A DNA stretch of 64,000 nucleotides. It comes from Bacteroidales bacterium 6E (GTDB lineage: Bacteria > Bacteroidota > Bacteroidia > Bacteroidales > Prolixibacteraceae). Made by a program: the position numbers and the translations under genes. Below, piece by piece: positions 20,413-29,401 of this stretch. Each line of letters begins with the position of its first letter. Within the stretch, counting starts at the first letter, position 1. The notes under the pieces were generated by a model that worked only from the letters and a program-made list of their open reading frames with translations, was not told the DNA's origin and searched no databases. The DNA lies in NCBI GenBank assembly GCA_001270045.2, contig DF970690.1, positions 282,369-346,368 on the forward strand, given 5' to 3'.

Positions 20413-20997
20413 TTAAGCTTTTTTCATCTTGTTGATGATCGCGATCAGGTATCCCAATACAATGAAGGCACCCGGTGCCAGCACAAACAGCAACATCACG
20501 TAATCTTCGGGGAAGATGGTGATGTTAAAGATCTTTCCGCTTCCCAGGATTTCCCGGATCCCGCCAAGCAGGGTCAGGGCAAAGGAGAACCCAAGCCCCA
20601 TCCCCAATCCGTCGATCAGTGATGAAACAAGGTTGTTCTTTGAGGCAAAGGCCTCGGCACGGCCGAGGACGATACAGTTCACCACGATCAGTGGAATAAA
20701 AAGCCCAAGACTCTCGAACAATGCCGGCACATAGGCCTGCATCACCAGCTCAACCACAGTCACGAATGTGGCGATGATCACGATGAATGCCGGGATCCTG
20801 ACCTTGTCGGGAATCTGGCTTTTTACCAATGACACCACGATGTTGGCCATTACCAGAACGAAGGTGGTCGCCAAACCCATGCCCAACCCATTGATGGCCG
20901 ATGAGGTGACCCCAAGGGTGGGACACATCCCCAGCAGCAGGACAAACACCGGGTTTTCCCGGATAAAACCTTTCGTAAAATTCTTAACTTGATCCAT
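20413..20997 (-). CDS. rnfE: Rnf complex subunit E
   Basis: Membrane subunit of Rnf, 194 residues, six membrane segments, paralogous to RnfA. The paired half-helices [17 protein letters not shown] and [16 protein letters not shown] each carry the Cys expected to bind the intramembrane Fe-S cluster. [25 protein letters not shown] is the conserved loop after them. Spacing of 11-12 bases to rnfA and rnfG indicates one transcript. NqrD is the homologous subunit of Na+-NQR, but the presence of rnfB and rnfC decides for Rnf. Confidence 0.96.
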   Translation of the reverse strand: MDQVKNFTKGFIRENPVFVLLLGMCPTLGVTSSAINGLGMGLATTFVLVMANIVVSLVKSQIPDKVRIPAFIVIIATFVTVVELVMQAYVPALFESLGLFIPLIVVNCIVLGRAEAFASKNNLVSSLIDGLGMGLGFSFALTLLGGIREILGSGKIFNITIFPEDYVMLLFVLAPGAFIVLGYLIAIINKMKKA

Positions 20998-21009
20998 TGG
21001 TTTCCGATT

Positions 21010-21624
21010 TTATGGGATTGTGGTAGTTGCTTTCAATTCAGGCAGGATCTTCTCCGTGAACCCGGCATGGGCCCTGTTTAACGCTTCAAGAAATGCCCTT
21101 GAGGTGATGGTAGAGGCCGTGATGGCGTCAATCTCTCCTCCATCTTTTTTTACCTCAAGCTTGGCTGTCCCGGGATTCCTTCCGATGACGTTCTGTCCCG
21201 GCTTTTCGGCATTGTTAAACCAAATGCCCATCTTCGATCCCAGTCCGGGCGTCTCCTTGTGCGCGAGTACCTGGTATCCGGTAATGTTGCCTTGGAGGTC
21301 AAGGCCGACCATCACCCCTATGTGACCTGAGAAGCCATTCATGGAATAACTCTTCACGGCAACGCCCACCAGGTTACCTCCGGCATAGGCAGGGAATATT
21401 TCAAGATCTTGGGGACCCCCATCAGGATTAACGATGATGGTTTCCCTGATTTCGTCAAAAGCCGGAACCACGCTTTGTATGGCTTCATTCTGGGCCTTGA
21501 TCCTCGCTTCCGCGATGGCATCTTCTGTCAGCACATACACAAAACCCAAAGTTCCGGCAGCGATCAGCGTCACCAGTGTCAAAACCAGCAACATGTTTAT
21601 GAAAGTAGATTCACGCTTTGCCAT
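21010..21624 (-). CDS. rnfG: Rnf complex subunit G (covalent FMN)
   Basis: Single-helix membrane subunit facing the periplasm, 204 residues. After the N-terminal anchor the FMN-binding domain ends in DAITASTITSRAFLEAL, where the second Thr of the TAST segment (normally SGAT) should receive FMN through a phosphoester bond. The flavin transferase ApbE that this needs is not in the window. The stop shares one base with the start of rnfD's stop codon region, so translation is coupled. It carries electrons between RnfD/E/A and RnfC. Confidence 0.94.
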   Translation of the reverse strand: MAKRESTFINMLLVLTLVTLIAAGTLGFVYVLTEDAIAEARIKAQNEAIQSVVPAFDEIRETIIVNPDGGPQDLEIFPAYAGGNLVGVAVKSYSMNGFSGHIGVMVGLDLQGNITGYQVLAHKETPGLGSKMGIWFNNAEKPGQNVIGRNPGTAKLEVKKDGGEIDAITASTITSRAFLEALNRAHAGFTEKILPELKATTTIP

Positions 21625-22607
21625 TATTTCATCCCTCCGAATCGTTTAGGTTTCACTGCATTGTTGATCAGGGGCGTAAAAGCGTTCATGATCAGGATGG
21701 CAAACGAGATTCCTTCGGGGTAGGCCCCGAAGAGGCGGATGCTCATGGTGATAGCCCCGATCCCGACACCATAGATCAGCTGCCCTTTGCCCGTCATGGG
21801 CGACGAAACCATGTCCGTGGCCATGAAGATGGCTCCCAGCATGGCACCTCCGGTCAGCAAATGATAAGCGGGTCCGATATAGGCTTCCGGATCAATCATC
21901 CAGAAAATGGCAGCCACCACAAACATCGATCCCAGCACAGCCACCGGGGTATGCCAGGTAATCACCTTGCGGATCAGCATATAAATACCGCCAATGATCA
22001 GCATCAGGGCCGAAATCTCACCGAGGGACCCTCCGGTTGTACCCATCAGCAGGTCCGTGGCGGCCGGCAAATTTCCGGCAATCTCGCTGATTGGCTGGCC
22101 ATTCATCAAACCTTCCTTTAAAAGTCCCAGGGGAGTTGGTGCTGTAACGGCATCCACACCGCTTCCAGCGGGGGCCGGATAACTGGTCATTTGTACCGGA
22201 AAGGAGATCAATAGAAACACACGTCCCACCAGGGCCGGATTGAAAATATTGGTTCCCAGTCCGCCAAACGACAACTTGCCGATACCGATCGATACGAAAG
22301 CGCCAATGATGATGATCCACCAGGGAAGGTTGGCCGGTACGTTAAAGGCCAGAAGCATCCCGGTGATCAGGGCCGATCCGTCGGTGACCGAGGGTTTGAC
22401 CTTCATGATATATCGTTGCACCAGGTATTCGAAACCGACGCTTGCAGCGATGGCTATCATGGTCACCCGCAAGGCATCGAAGCCGAAAACGACCACCGAC
22501 CAGACAAGGGCGGGAATCATGGCCACGACAACGCGGTACATGATCTTCTGCACCGACTCATCGGTATGCACATGCGGTGATGGAGAAACAGTGATTAAAT
22601 TGCTCAT
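21624..22607 (-). CDS. rnfD: Rnf complex subunit D (covalent FMN)
   Basis: Polytopic Rnf subunit, 327 residues with about nine to ten membrane segments. The covalent FMN site is the DAVTAPTPLGLLKE segment (about residues 154-167), a TAPT variant of the usual S/T-GAT. Other family stretches are TDGSALITGMLLAFNVP and GGLGTNIFNPALVGRVFL. The gene overlaps rnfG by one base and follows rnfC by 27 bases. Rnf and Nqr share this subunit (NqrB); the operon composition shows it is Rnf. Confidence 0.95.
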   Translation of the reverse strand: MSNLITVSPSPHVHTDESVQKIMYRVVVAMIPALVWSVVVFGFDALRVTMIAIAASVGFEYLVQRYIMKVKPSVTDGSALITGMLLAFNVPANLPWWIIIIGAFVSIGIGKLSFGGLGTNIFNPALVGRVFLLISFPVQMTSYPAPAGSGVDAVTAPTPLGLLKEGLMNGQPISEIAGNLPAATDLLMGTTGGSLGEISALMLIIGGIYMLIRKVITWHTPVAVLGSMFVVAAIFWMIDPEAYIGPAYHLLTGGAMLGAIFMATDMVSSPMTGKGQLIYGVGIGAITMSIRLFGAYPEGISFAILIMNAFTPLINNAVKPKRFGGMK

Positions 22608-22634
22608 TATTTGGTCAGATATGATTCAGTTGAT

Positions 22635-23966
22635 CTAATTTTTTCTTGCGCGGATTAACGCTCCAACCCTGGACTTTCCAAACCGGATGTAGTCGAGGAG
22701 AGGACGGCTTGCCGGACAGGTATAACTGCAGCTTCCGCATTCGATGCAATCCATGATCCGTTCCGATTCGGCGCGCTCGAGAAGGTTCTTTTCCGCCACG
22801 GTCATCAGCAGATAGGGCTCAAGTCCCATCGGACAGGCAGATACACAACGTGAACAGCGGATACAGGGCTGTACTTCATTCCTGCGGGCTTCCTTGGCCG
22901 GGATCATCAGGATGCCGGATGTTCCCTTGGTCACGGGTACTTCCATATTCGCCAGGGCCTTGCCCATCATGGGGCCACCGCTGATCACCTTACCGGTATC
23001 CTCAGGAAGGCCTCCGACCGCAGTTATAAGCTCACTCACGGGAGTGCCGATCCTAACCTTCAGGTTGGCAGGGTTCTGTACCGATTTCCCTGTTATGGTA
23101 ACCACCCTTTCAAACAATGGCTTGTTTTTCTGGATGGCTTCGTAAACCGCAAAGGCGCTGCCTACATTGCTGACCACGCAACCCACGGCAATGGGCAACG
23201 CCCCGGAAGGAACCTCCCTGCCCGTGGCTGCCTTGATCAGTTGCTTTTCTCCGCCCTGCGGATATTTCACCTTGAGGGGGACCACCTGTATCCCTTTATA
23301 TTTTGATGCCTTTTCCGTCATCAGTCGTATGGCATCGGGCTTATTGTTTTCGATACCGATTATGGCCTTGTCGACATTCAGGGCTTTCATCAGGAGACAG
23401 GTACCCACCAGGATTTCATCACTCTTTTCCAGCATCAGCCGATGGTCGGAAGTGAGATAAGGCTCACATTCAACCCCGTTGATCAGCAGGTATTCGGCCT
23501 TCATGCCCTTTGGGGGTACCAGCTTGACATGCGTCGGGAAGGTGGCCCCTCCCATACCTACAATACCGCTTTCATTAACCTTTTGAACAATGGAAGGTCC
23601 GTCCAGGTCACATTCCTTCACAAGGGCATCGGAGCGATCAATCGTTTCAAGCCACTCATCACCATCCACATTGATAATGATGGCCTGCTTCGGGTATCCC
23701 AGTGAATCGGGAACCAGGTCCAGTTTGGCAACGGTTCCGGATACGGATGAGTGGATATTGGCGGAAACAAAGCCACCGCTCTTTGCGATCAGCTGCCCCA
23801 CCTTAACCTTATCTCCTTTGGCAACCACAGGCACCGAAGGGGTACCGATATGTTGCGCAACAGGGATTGAAACCACCTTGGGCAGTTCGGCAATTTGGAT
23901 GGCCTGGCCGGCAGAAAACTTATTTTCAGGGGGATGGATCCCTCCCAGCTTGAAAGTTTTTAACAC
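22635..23966 (-). CDS. rnfC: Rnf complex subunit C (NADH-binding)
   Basis: Peripheral cytoplasmic subunit of 443 residues that exchanges electrons with NAD+ through FMN. The N-terminal barrel-sandwich (HPPENKFSAG), the Rossmann/FMN region with GMGGATFPTHVKL (about residues 139-151), a SLBB domain, and a C-terminal pair of [4Fe-4S] sites (CIRCSRCVSACPMG and CIECGSCSYTCPASRP) are all present. It is shorter than the E. coli RsxC because it lacks the long Ala/Lys-rich tail, as is usual in anaerobes. It sits 12 bases after rnfB. Confidence 0.96.
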   Translation of the reverse strand: MLKTFKLGGIHPPENKFSAGQAIQIAELPKVVSIPVAQHIGTPSVPVVAKGDKVKVGQLIAKSGGFVSANIHSSVSGTVAKLDLVPDSLGYPKQAIIINVDGDEWLETIDRSDALVKECDLDGPSIVQKVNESGIVGMGGATFPTHVKLVPPKGMKAEYLLINGVECEPYLTSDHRLMLEKSDEILVGTCLLMKALNVDKAIIGIENNKPDAIRLMTEKASKYKGIQVVPLKVKYPQGGEKQLIKAATGREVPSGALPIAVGCVVSNVGSAFAVYEAIQKNKPLFERVVTITGKSVQNPANLKVRIGTPVSELITAVGGLPEDTGKVISGGPMMGKALANMEVPVTKGTSGILMIPAKEARRNEVQPCIRCSRCVSACPMGLEPYLLMTVAEKNLLERAESERIMDCIECGSCSYTCPASRPLLDYIRFGKSRVGALIRARKN

Positions 23967-23978
23967 GTTGGTCGGTTT

Positions 23979-24845
23979 TTATGAGGTTACTTGAGTTGAT
24001 TCTGCGGGTTCTTCCTTTACGCGTCGTGGCGGAAATCCGGTCTCGATGATGGCATTGGTCGGGCACACCGGTACGCACTTGCGGCAGAATTTGCACTTGT
24101 CTGAATCAATAAACGCCAGGTTGTTGCCCATGGTGATGGCATCGTATTCGCAAACCTTGAAGCACTTGCTGCAGCCAATACAGGCCACTTCGCAGGCTTT
24201 CTTGTTGACGGGACCCTTGTCTTCATTGCGACAGGCCACATATATCTTACGATGTTTGGGAAGTTTCTTTCTCAGTTCAAACAGGTTCTTCGGACATTCC
24301 CTGACGCATGCTCCGCAAGCAGTACATTTGTCCTCGTCAACGACCGGCAGTCCGGTGACCGGGTCCATGTGAAGGGCGTCAAATTCGCACACGGCGCAGC
24401 AGTCGCCGCAACCCAGACAACCATACTGGCATCCGGTCTCCCCGCTGTATGTGGCATGGATGATCGCACAGGTAGCTGCCCCGTCATATGCATTGACCCT
24501 GGGCCTGAATTCGCAAGTCCCGTTACAACGCAAAACCGCAACCCGGGGATCTTTCTTGACGGCCTCCAGTCCCAGGATTTTGGCAACCCCGGACATACAA
24601 TCATTGCCGCCCACGGGACAATACAGGTCACTCAGGTCACCCTCCTTAACGCAAGCCTCGGCAAAGGCCCGGCAACCTGCATATCCGCATCCTCCACAAT
24701 TGGCTCCCGGCAGGGAACCTTCCACATCATCTATGCGCGGATCCTCATACACCTTAAACTTCTGGGCCACAAAATACAAAATCACCGCCGCCGATGATCC
24801 GATCGCCCCCAGGGTAATTACAGTGTAAATAATGGTCATATTCAT
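23979..24845 (-). CDS. rnfB: Rnf complex subunit B (ferredoxin input)
   Basis: Electron entry subunit, 288 residues. One N-terminal membrane helix is followed by the four-Cys Fe-S domain (GANCGGCGYAGCRAFAEAC, about residues 48-66) and several ferredoxin-type motifs: CGDCCAVCEFDAL, CTACGACVRECP, CIGCSKCFKVCEYDA and CKFCRKCVPVCP. The number of clusters is larger than in E. coli RsxB and like that of clostridial and Bacteroidota RnfB. Five bases separate it from the upstream RseC-like gene. Reduced ferredoxin made by the bifurcation-type module upstream in the window is a plausible donor. Confidence 0.96.
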   Translation of the reverse strand: MNMTIIYTVITLGAIGSSAAVILYFVAQKFKVYEDPRIDDVEGSLPGANCGGCGYAGCRAFAEACVKEGDLSDLYCPVGGNDCMSGVAKILGLEAVKKDPRVAVLRCNGTCEFRPRVNAYDGAATCAIIHATYSGETGCQYGCLGCGDCCAVCEFDALHMDPVTGLPVVDEDKCTACGACVRECPKNLFELRKKLPKHRKIYVACRNEDKGPVNKKACEVACIGCSKCFKVCEYDAITMGNNLAFIDSDKCKFCRKCVPVCPTNAIIETGFPPRRVKEEPAESTQVTS

Positions 24846-24850
24846 ATCTA

Positions 24851-25261
24851 TCAGGTTTCTTCGAGTTCGAACGTAAAGGTTTGCTTGATCTTGTCTTTCA
24901 ACAGGTATAGGACCAGGTAATAGGGTACCAGCACCAACAGGGCCAGAATGCCCGCCAGTATCTCATTACCGGTTACAGTAACGGCAACAACCAGCGTAAT
25001 CATAAGAATAAGGAATGGAAGCATGTACCCCAGAAAAAGGGCTTTCATGCCCGATGATTCACGAAAAAGGACGGTGACCATCGTTCCGGGAGAATAGGTT
25101 CGCTTCCAGCTCGAGATCTCAATCTCTTTCTCCCGGATATCGGAAACGGAGCAGGCTCCTTTGGCATGACAGGAAGAGCAGGCCGACTGATTGACGATGG
25201 AGACAATCAGTGAATGGGGGGTAACTTCTTTTATTATACCGGTGTGCCTCAACAATTCCAT
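24851..25261 (-). CDS. SoxR-reducing/RseC family protein, first gene of the rnf operon
   Basis: Small inner-membrane protein of 136 residues with two adjacent membrane segments (about residues 70-115) and an N-terminal Cys cluster CSSCHAKGACS (about residues 28-38) that could bind a metal or Fe-S cluster. RseC/RsxC-associated proteins of this type commonly head rnf operons; in E. coli RseC works with Rsx in keeping SoxR reduced. Its exact role here is unknown. A TAGATTTG box lies only 19 bases upstream of its ATG, implying a very short leader. Confidence 0.85.
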   Translation of the reverse strand: MELLRHTGIIKEVTPHSLIVSIVNQSACSSCHAKGACSVSDIREKEIEISSWKRTYSPGTMVTVLFRESSGMKALFLGYMLPFLILMITLVVAVTVTGNEILAGILALLVLVPYYLVLYLLKDKIKQTFTFELEET

Positions 25262-25279
25262 ACTTTACCAGCAAAACGG

Positions 25280-25287
25280 CAAATCTA
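25280..25287 (-). promoter_or_regulatory. -7 promoter box of the rseC-rnfBCDGEA operon
   Basis: The minus strand reads TAGATTTG, identical to the box of the GH9 gene, 19 bases before the first start codon. The 200-base gap it occupies is the largest within the long minus-strand gene run and separates the rnf operon from the ABC transporter gene. Confidence 0.5.
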
Positions 25288-25461
25288 CATAAATCCAAAA
25301 TGAATTTTTATGGCAAAAATCCTTTTTTGGTCGGCATGGCCTTATTTAAAGTGAATCTAAAAATTCGGGGAGGGTCGGGTATCTTATTGCGACAGCAACA
25401 TTAATCCTCATTATAACAGGCGTTTATGCCCCAATATTTCCAGTTTGCAACTTTCTGCCGG

Positions 25462-28400
25462 TTACTGGCCATCCCGCAAGGCTGCCACCTGCCTTTCCTG
25501 CCTGATCATATACCACGGGATCAGCCTGATCCAGATGAATCCGTTCACCAGAACGGCTGCCGTCACCCACCCGATGGTCGAAAACGACACTTCGGCATTC
25601 TCGGAGAGTAATGCGGGAAGGGTGGCCAGTAAGGCGGCCACGAAACCGATCAGGGTCCCTGCCAACAGCTGCTGCCCATATTCGCGAAACATGAGTGCCG
25701 AAATTTTCGCCTGCCTGAATCCCAGTGCCTGGAGGATTGCCAGTTCTTGTTTACGCTCGAGGATCGAACGGGCCAGGATCACCGCCAGCCCGATAGTGCC
25801 AAGTGCCAGTCCCAACGCACCAAGTGCCAGGAATATTGACAGGTAGGTATTGGTCACCGAATAGAATTCTGCCAGTCGTTTGGGGGCCGCTTCCATTTCC
25901 CAGCCAAAGTCGCGGAAATGCGAGGCCAGTTCTTCCGATGCAAGCTGGTGGTTCTCCGACCGGTCATCAATCAGGAAAACCGATGAACCGCTATGGGAAG
26001 GATAATGTTGCAGGAAATGGTGGTTGGCAATGATCACGAAACCTTGAAAGATGGAAGGGGCCAATCCTCCCACAAGATGCAATTTCAGGGTATCGCCGCT
26101 TTCTGATTGGTAGACCAGTGTGTCACCTACTTTCAGTCCAAGCCCCCACTGGATCACGGTCTGGTCGGCAATGGCCGGGATGACATTCCCGCCGGGACTG
26201 GCATTGAGCGACATCCAGGGATCTTCCTCATCCAGCTCTTCGGTTTTGGTCGCAAAGCGAAACCTTCCCCGCAGCATCTCAGGATCCACACCCAGGATGG
26301 CCGGATTTGAGATCAGGTTAAGGTTCAGGCAACTGGCATCATCACCATCGACCCGGTGAAACTGCACTGCCGAAAATGAGTCGGGAAGGCTTTCCGTGGC
26401 ACGGCGTTGTGCGTCGTTCAGGTCGAACAACACTGGGACCGACGATTCGGCAAAAAAGTGGAATCCCCCCGAACCCCGGGTGGGCTCCTCTGCCCCGGCA
26501 AACATGTCCTGCCGATTAGCCCCGGTCGAAACCACGATAAAGGTTCCCAGGGCAAAGAGTATGATGACGGCTATCGACCGTGACTTATTGCGGCGAAGGT
26601 TACGGACGGCGAGTCCAGCAATCGTCAGCGCCCCTTCCTGATCCGGTTTTCTTCCCAACCAGCGGTCGGCCACCAGGATCAAACCGGGCAGCAGCAGTCC
26701 GCCCGAAACGAAAAAGATGGCCGGATTTTGTGCTCCTCCGCTAACAAACTGGGATACCAGCAAAATCACGGCGATTGCCGGGAGCAAAATTGCCCCGTAC
26801 ATTTTCAGTCTCGTTACCCATGTCCTTTCGGGCGACTTCTCCTTACGGTGCAGCTCCGAAACTTTTTGCCTGAGGTATTTCCTGACGGGCATGATGATGG
26901 AAACCATCATGACCACCAGGCTCACAATGGCACCGACGGATAGGGTGGCCGGACGCAGATGCACAAACAGCACCTCGGTCCTGACAATATCCCACCAGAG
27001 GGTGTTCAGGAATGAGAAAACCAGCACGGTATACCCCACCGCAAGGATGATTCCTGGAATGATCCCTGCCAGACTGATCCAGAAAGCCTCAGTAAGGATT
27101 ATTTTAAAGATCTGGCCATTAGAAAATCCCAGCTGCATAAGGGTGCCGGTCTGGGCACTGCGGTTCTCAAGGTTCAGCCTGAACAGCAAAACACTCAGCA
27201 AGATGGCTCCAAGCAACAGGAAAAAACTCAGCCCCAGAAATAGCTGGCTGAAACTGACTCCTCCCCTGGCCGCTTCCAGTCCGCTTTCCCGGGAGGAATG
27301 CACCATCATCCCAATATCGGATGGCTCAACCCGTTCACTGAACAACCGGTAAAACATATCTTCTGAAAGCTGCTCCGCAGGTACCCTGATGGCAGTGTAA
27401 TTCCCAAACCGGTTCGCCCAGATCCCCGAAGCCAGTCCGGGGGACACAAACGCCTTTGGCAGCCCCTTGTATTCGGCCCAGTAGTCTTCATCCTTCTGCC
27501 TGATCTTCTCCAGGTCCACCGGGATCCCGGCTTCCCATTCGCGACAATGTCCGGCATCCGACAAACCCGGAAGATGGGGCATCAGGTCTCCGTCGGCCCA
27601 CGGACCTTCCATTTCCACGATCTCCCTGACTCGCAGGCTGACCTCCTTTTCTTCGAGCTGTCGCAAGGGGCCTATTTCAAAATACACCATTCGGATGGTG
27701 TCACCCACCTTCGCATCCAGGTCATTGGCACACCAGCGGTTCAGGATAACCTCGTCATTTCCGGCATCAAGTCCGGGAACGGCCGAAACGAAGGAGTAGG
27801 GAGTTTCCCGCCCTTTCAGTTGCAGCGAATTGACGAAATAGGTCAGGATCTTGCGTGACCCGGACAGCCCGTCATATACTTTAACCAATGACTCTTCCAT
27901 GAATACCCTTTCGGTCGAGATCTCCTTCTCGCCTGTCAGCGGGATGTCCCTGAGTGCAAGGCCTCCGTCGGCAGGTTTCAAGACGTGTCGGAGTGCCTCC
28001 TGTATTTCAGTGACACTTGCCTTTTCCGCACTGATCAGCAATCGATTGGCCTTCCCTTCAAACTCCATCATCCTGTTTAAACGGTCGATGGAAATAAATA
28101 CGTTATAGGGTGACGATTGTGAATTCTTGAGGTTAAACAGTCCCAGGTCATCTCTTCCGGCGATCTGACGCACATTGACCCGGATAGCCACAGAGGTCTC
28201 TGTATCAGATATAAAGGGGGCATTGCGGGGTATCAGGCTGGCTTTCTCCACCCTGAGCATAAAGCTGTCGCCCTCCTTCATTTCCAGCCGGGCCGCCAGG
28301 TTTGCGCTGATCACCACATCGTTGTCTGTCAGTCCGGCCATCATATCCGAGCCGGCCATTTTTGCAAAAGTATCATCAATACCGTTTACCGTCACCGAAT

Positions 28401-28719
28401 TGACACGGCTGGCACCACCACCCGTAACGGCCATCCCGTCGAGCATCAGCACGGGAGAAACCGGGAAACCGGACTCATCGGCCAGTTCTGAGGCTAATGC
28501 ACTCCTGAAATAGCGGTCGTTGACGGTAACGGAATGGGTAATGTTTCCCAGTCGGTAATGGGCAATCTTTTCCAGGCTATATGTGACCGAATCCCCGATG
28601 ATCAGACCGCCGGTCAATACGGCCGTACTGATGGCCACCCCAAGTGCCACGACCATGTTCCCCCTGAAGTAATGGAGGAATGTCTTCTGCACAAAATGAA
28701 TAAAGTGGTTCATCGGCAT
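25462..28719 (-). CDS. FtsX-like ABC transporter permease (large, two FtsX domains)
   Basis: Inner-membrane permease of 1085 residues working with the ATPase just upstream. An N-terminal membrane helix (about residues 22-40) precedes a large periplasmic domain (to about 480). Then comes a first FtsX three-helix bundle, a cytoplasmic linker near LAVRNLRRNKSRS (about residue 707), a second extracytoplasmic domain and a C-terminal FtsX bundle (about 975-1070). This MacB/LolCE-like type mechanically extrudes lipoproteins or other periplasmic substrates rather than importing. The four-base gap to the ATPase gene indicates coupling. The substrate is unknown; operon context suggests one of the exported propeller or Fe-S proteins. 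Confidence 0.88.
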   Translation of the reverse strand: MPMNHFIHFVQKTFLHYFRGNMVVALGVAISTAVLTGGLIIGDSVTYSLEKIAHYRLGNITHSVTVNDRYFRSALASELADESGFPVSPVLMLDGMAVTGGGASRVNSVTVNGIDDTFAKMAGSDMMAGLTDNDVVISANLAARLEMKEGDSFMLRVEKASLIPRNAPFISDTETSVAIRVNVRQIAGRDDLGLFNLKNSQSSPYNVFISIDRLNRMMEFEGKANRLLISAEKASVTEIQEALRHVLKPADGGLALRDIPLTGEKEISTERVFMEESLVKVYDGLSGSRKILTYFVNSLQLKGRETPYSFVSAVPGLDAGNDEVILNRWCANDLDAKVGDTIRMVYFEIGPLRQLEEKEVSLRVREIVEMEGPWADGDLMPHLPGLSDAGHCREWEAGIPVDLEKIRQKDEDYWAEYKGLPKAFVSPGLASGIWANRFGNYTAIRVPAEQLSEDMFYRLFSERVEPSDIGMMVHSSRESGLEAARGGVSFSQLFLGLSFFLLLGAILLSVLLFRLNLENRSAQTGTLMQLGFSNGQIFKIILTEAFWISLAGIIPGIILAVGYTVLVFSFLNTLWWDIVRTEVLFVHLRPATLSVGAIVSLVVMMVSIIMPVRKYLRQKVSELHRKEKSPERTWVTRLKMYGAILLPAIAVILLVSQFVSGGAQNPAIFFVSGGLLLPGLILVADRWLGRKPDQEGALTIAGLAVRNLRRNKSRSIAVIILFALGTFIVVSTGANRQDMFAGAEEPTRGSGGFHFFAESSVPVLFDLNDAQRRATESLPDSFSAVQFHRVDGDDASCLNLNLISNPAILGVDPEMLRGRFRFATKTEELDEEDPWMSLNASPGGNVIPAIADQTVIQWGLGLKVGDTLVYQSESGDTLKLHLVGGLAPSIFQGFVIIANHHFLQHYPSHSGSSVFLIDDRSENHQLASEELASHFRDFGWEMEAAPKRLAEFYSVTNTYLSIFLALGALGLALGTIGLAVILARSILERKQELAILQALGFRQAKISALMFREYGQQLLAGTLIGFVAALLATLPALLSENAEVSFSTIGWVTAAVLVNGFIWIRLIPWYMIRQERQVAALRDGQ

Positions 28720-28723
28720 TCAG

Positions 28724-29401
28724 TTATGATTCAAGCCGGCCGTGCCTCAGGTGGAATAAACGGTCCATCTTTGCGGCCAGTTCGGACGAATGGGTGACGG
28801 TGATCAGGGTAATGCCTTCCTCCCGGCTCAGGTTGATGAGCAGATCGGCGAGGATGGTGGCGTTGGTTTCATCGAGGGCACCGGTTGGCTCATCGGCGAG
28901 GATCAGTGAGGGCTTGTTGATCATGGCCCTTACCACGGCGGTACGCTGACACTCGCCGCCCGACATCTGCGAAGGTTTCTGGTCGCGTTGTTCCCAGATA
29001 CCGGTCTTTTTCAGCAGATGCTCGGCCCACGACCTTTTCTCGCTGCTGGCCGAATTACCGGCTGGCAAAAGCGGAAGCAATACATTCTCCATCAGGGTCA
29101 GTTGGGGAAGCAGCAAATGTTGCTGGAACACAAAGCCCAACGACCGGTTCCTGAATTGAGCCAGCTCATCGGCACTGTACTTACTGATATCGCGGTCTCC
29201 AAACATGATTTCTCCCGTATCGGGCCGGTCGAGGGCACCGATCAGGTTCAGCAGGGTGGTCTTGCCTGAACCTGAAGGACCGGCAATGCATATCCGCGAT
29301 CCCGCCTCAGCTTGCCAGCTGAGATTCTTCAGTACGGGACGGAAGGCATGTGATCCGGGAACCCCATAGCCCTTGCTGACATTATTGAGTCTAAGAAGCA
29401 T
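28724..29401 (-). CDS. ABC transporter ATP-binding protein (LolD/MacB type)
   Basis: ATPase subunit of 225 residues for the FtsX-like permease. Walker A GPSGSGKTTLL (about residue 39), Q-loop in FVFQQHLLLPQLT, signature MSGGECQRTAVVRAM (Cys instead of the usual Gln after GGE), Walker B SLILADEPTGALDE and a switch His in TVTHSSEL are all present. Its first 11 bases overlap the end of the glycosyltransferase gene, so translation is coupled to it. This ties an envelope exporter to the glycosyltransferase/propeller cluster. Confidence 0.93.
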   Translation of the reverse strand: MLLRLNNVSKGYGVPGSHAFRPVLKNLSWQAEAGSRICIAGPSGSGKTTLLNLIGALDRPDTGEIMFGDRDISKYSADELAQFRNRSLGFVFQQHLLLPQLTLMENVLLPLLPAGNSASSEKRSWAEHLLKKTGIWEQRDQKPSQMSGGECQRTAVVRAMINKPSLILADEPTGALDETNATILADLLINLSREEGITLITVTHSSELAAKMDRLFHLRHGRLES

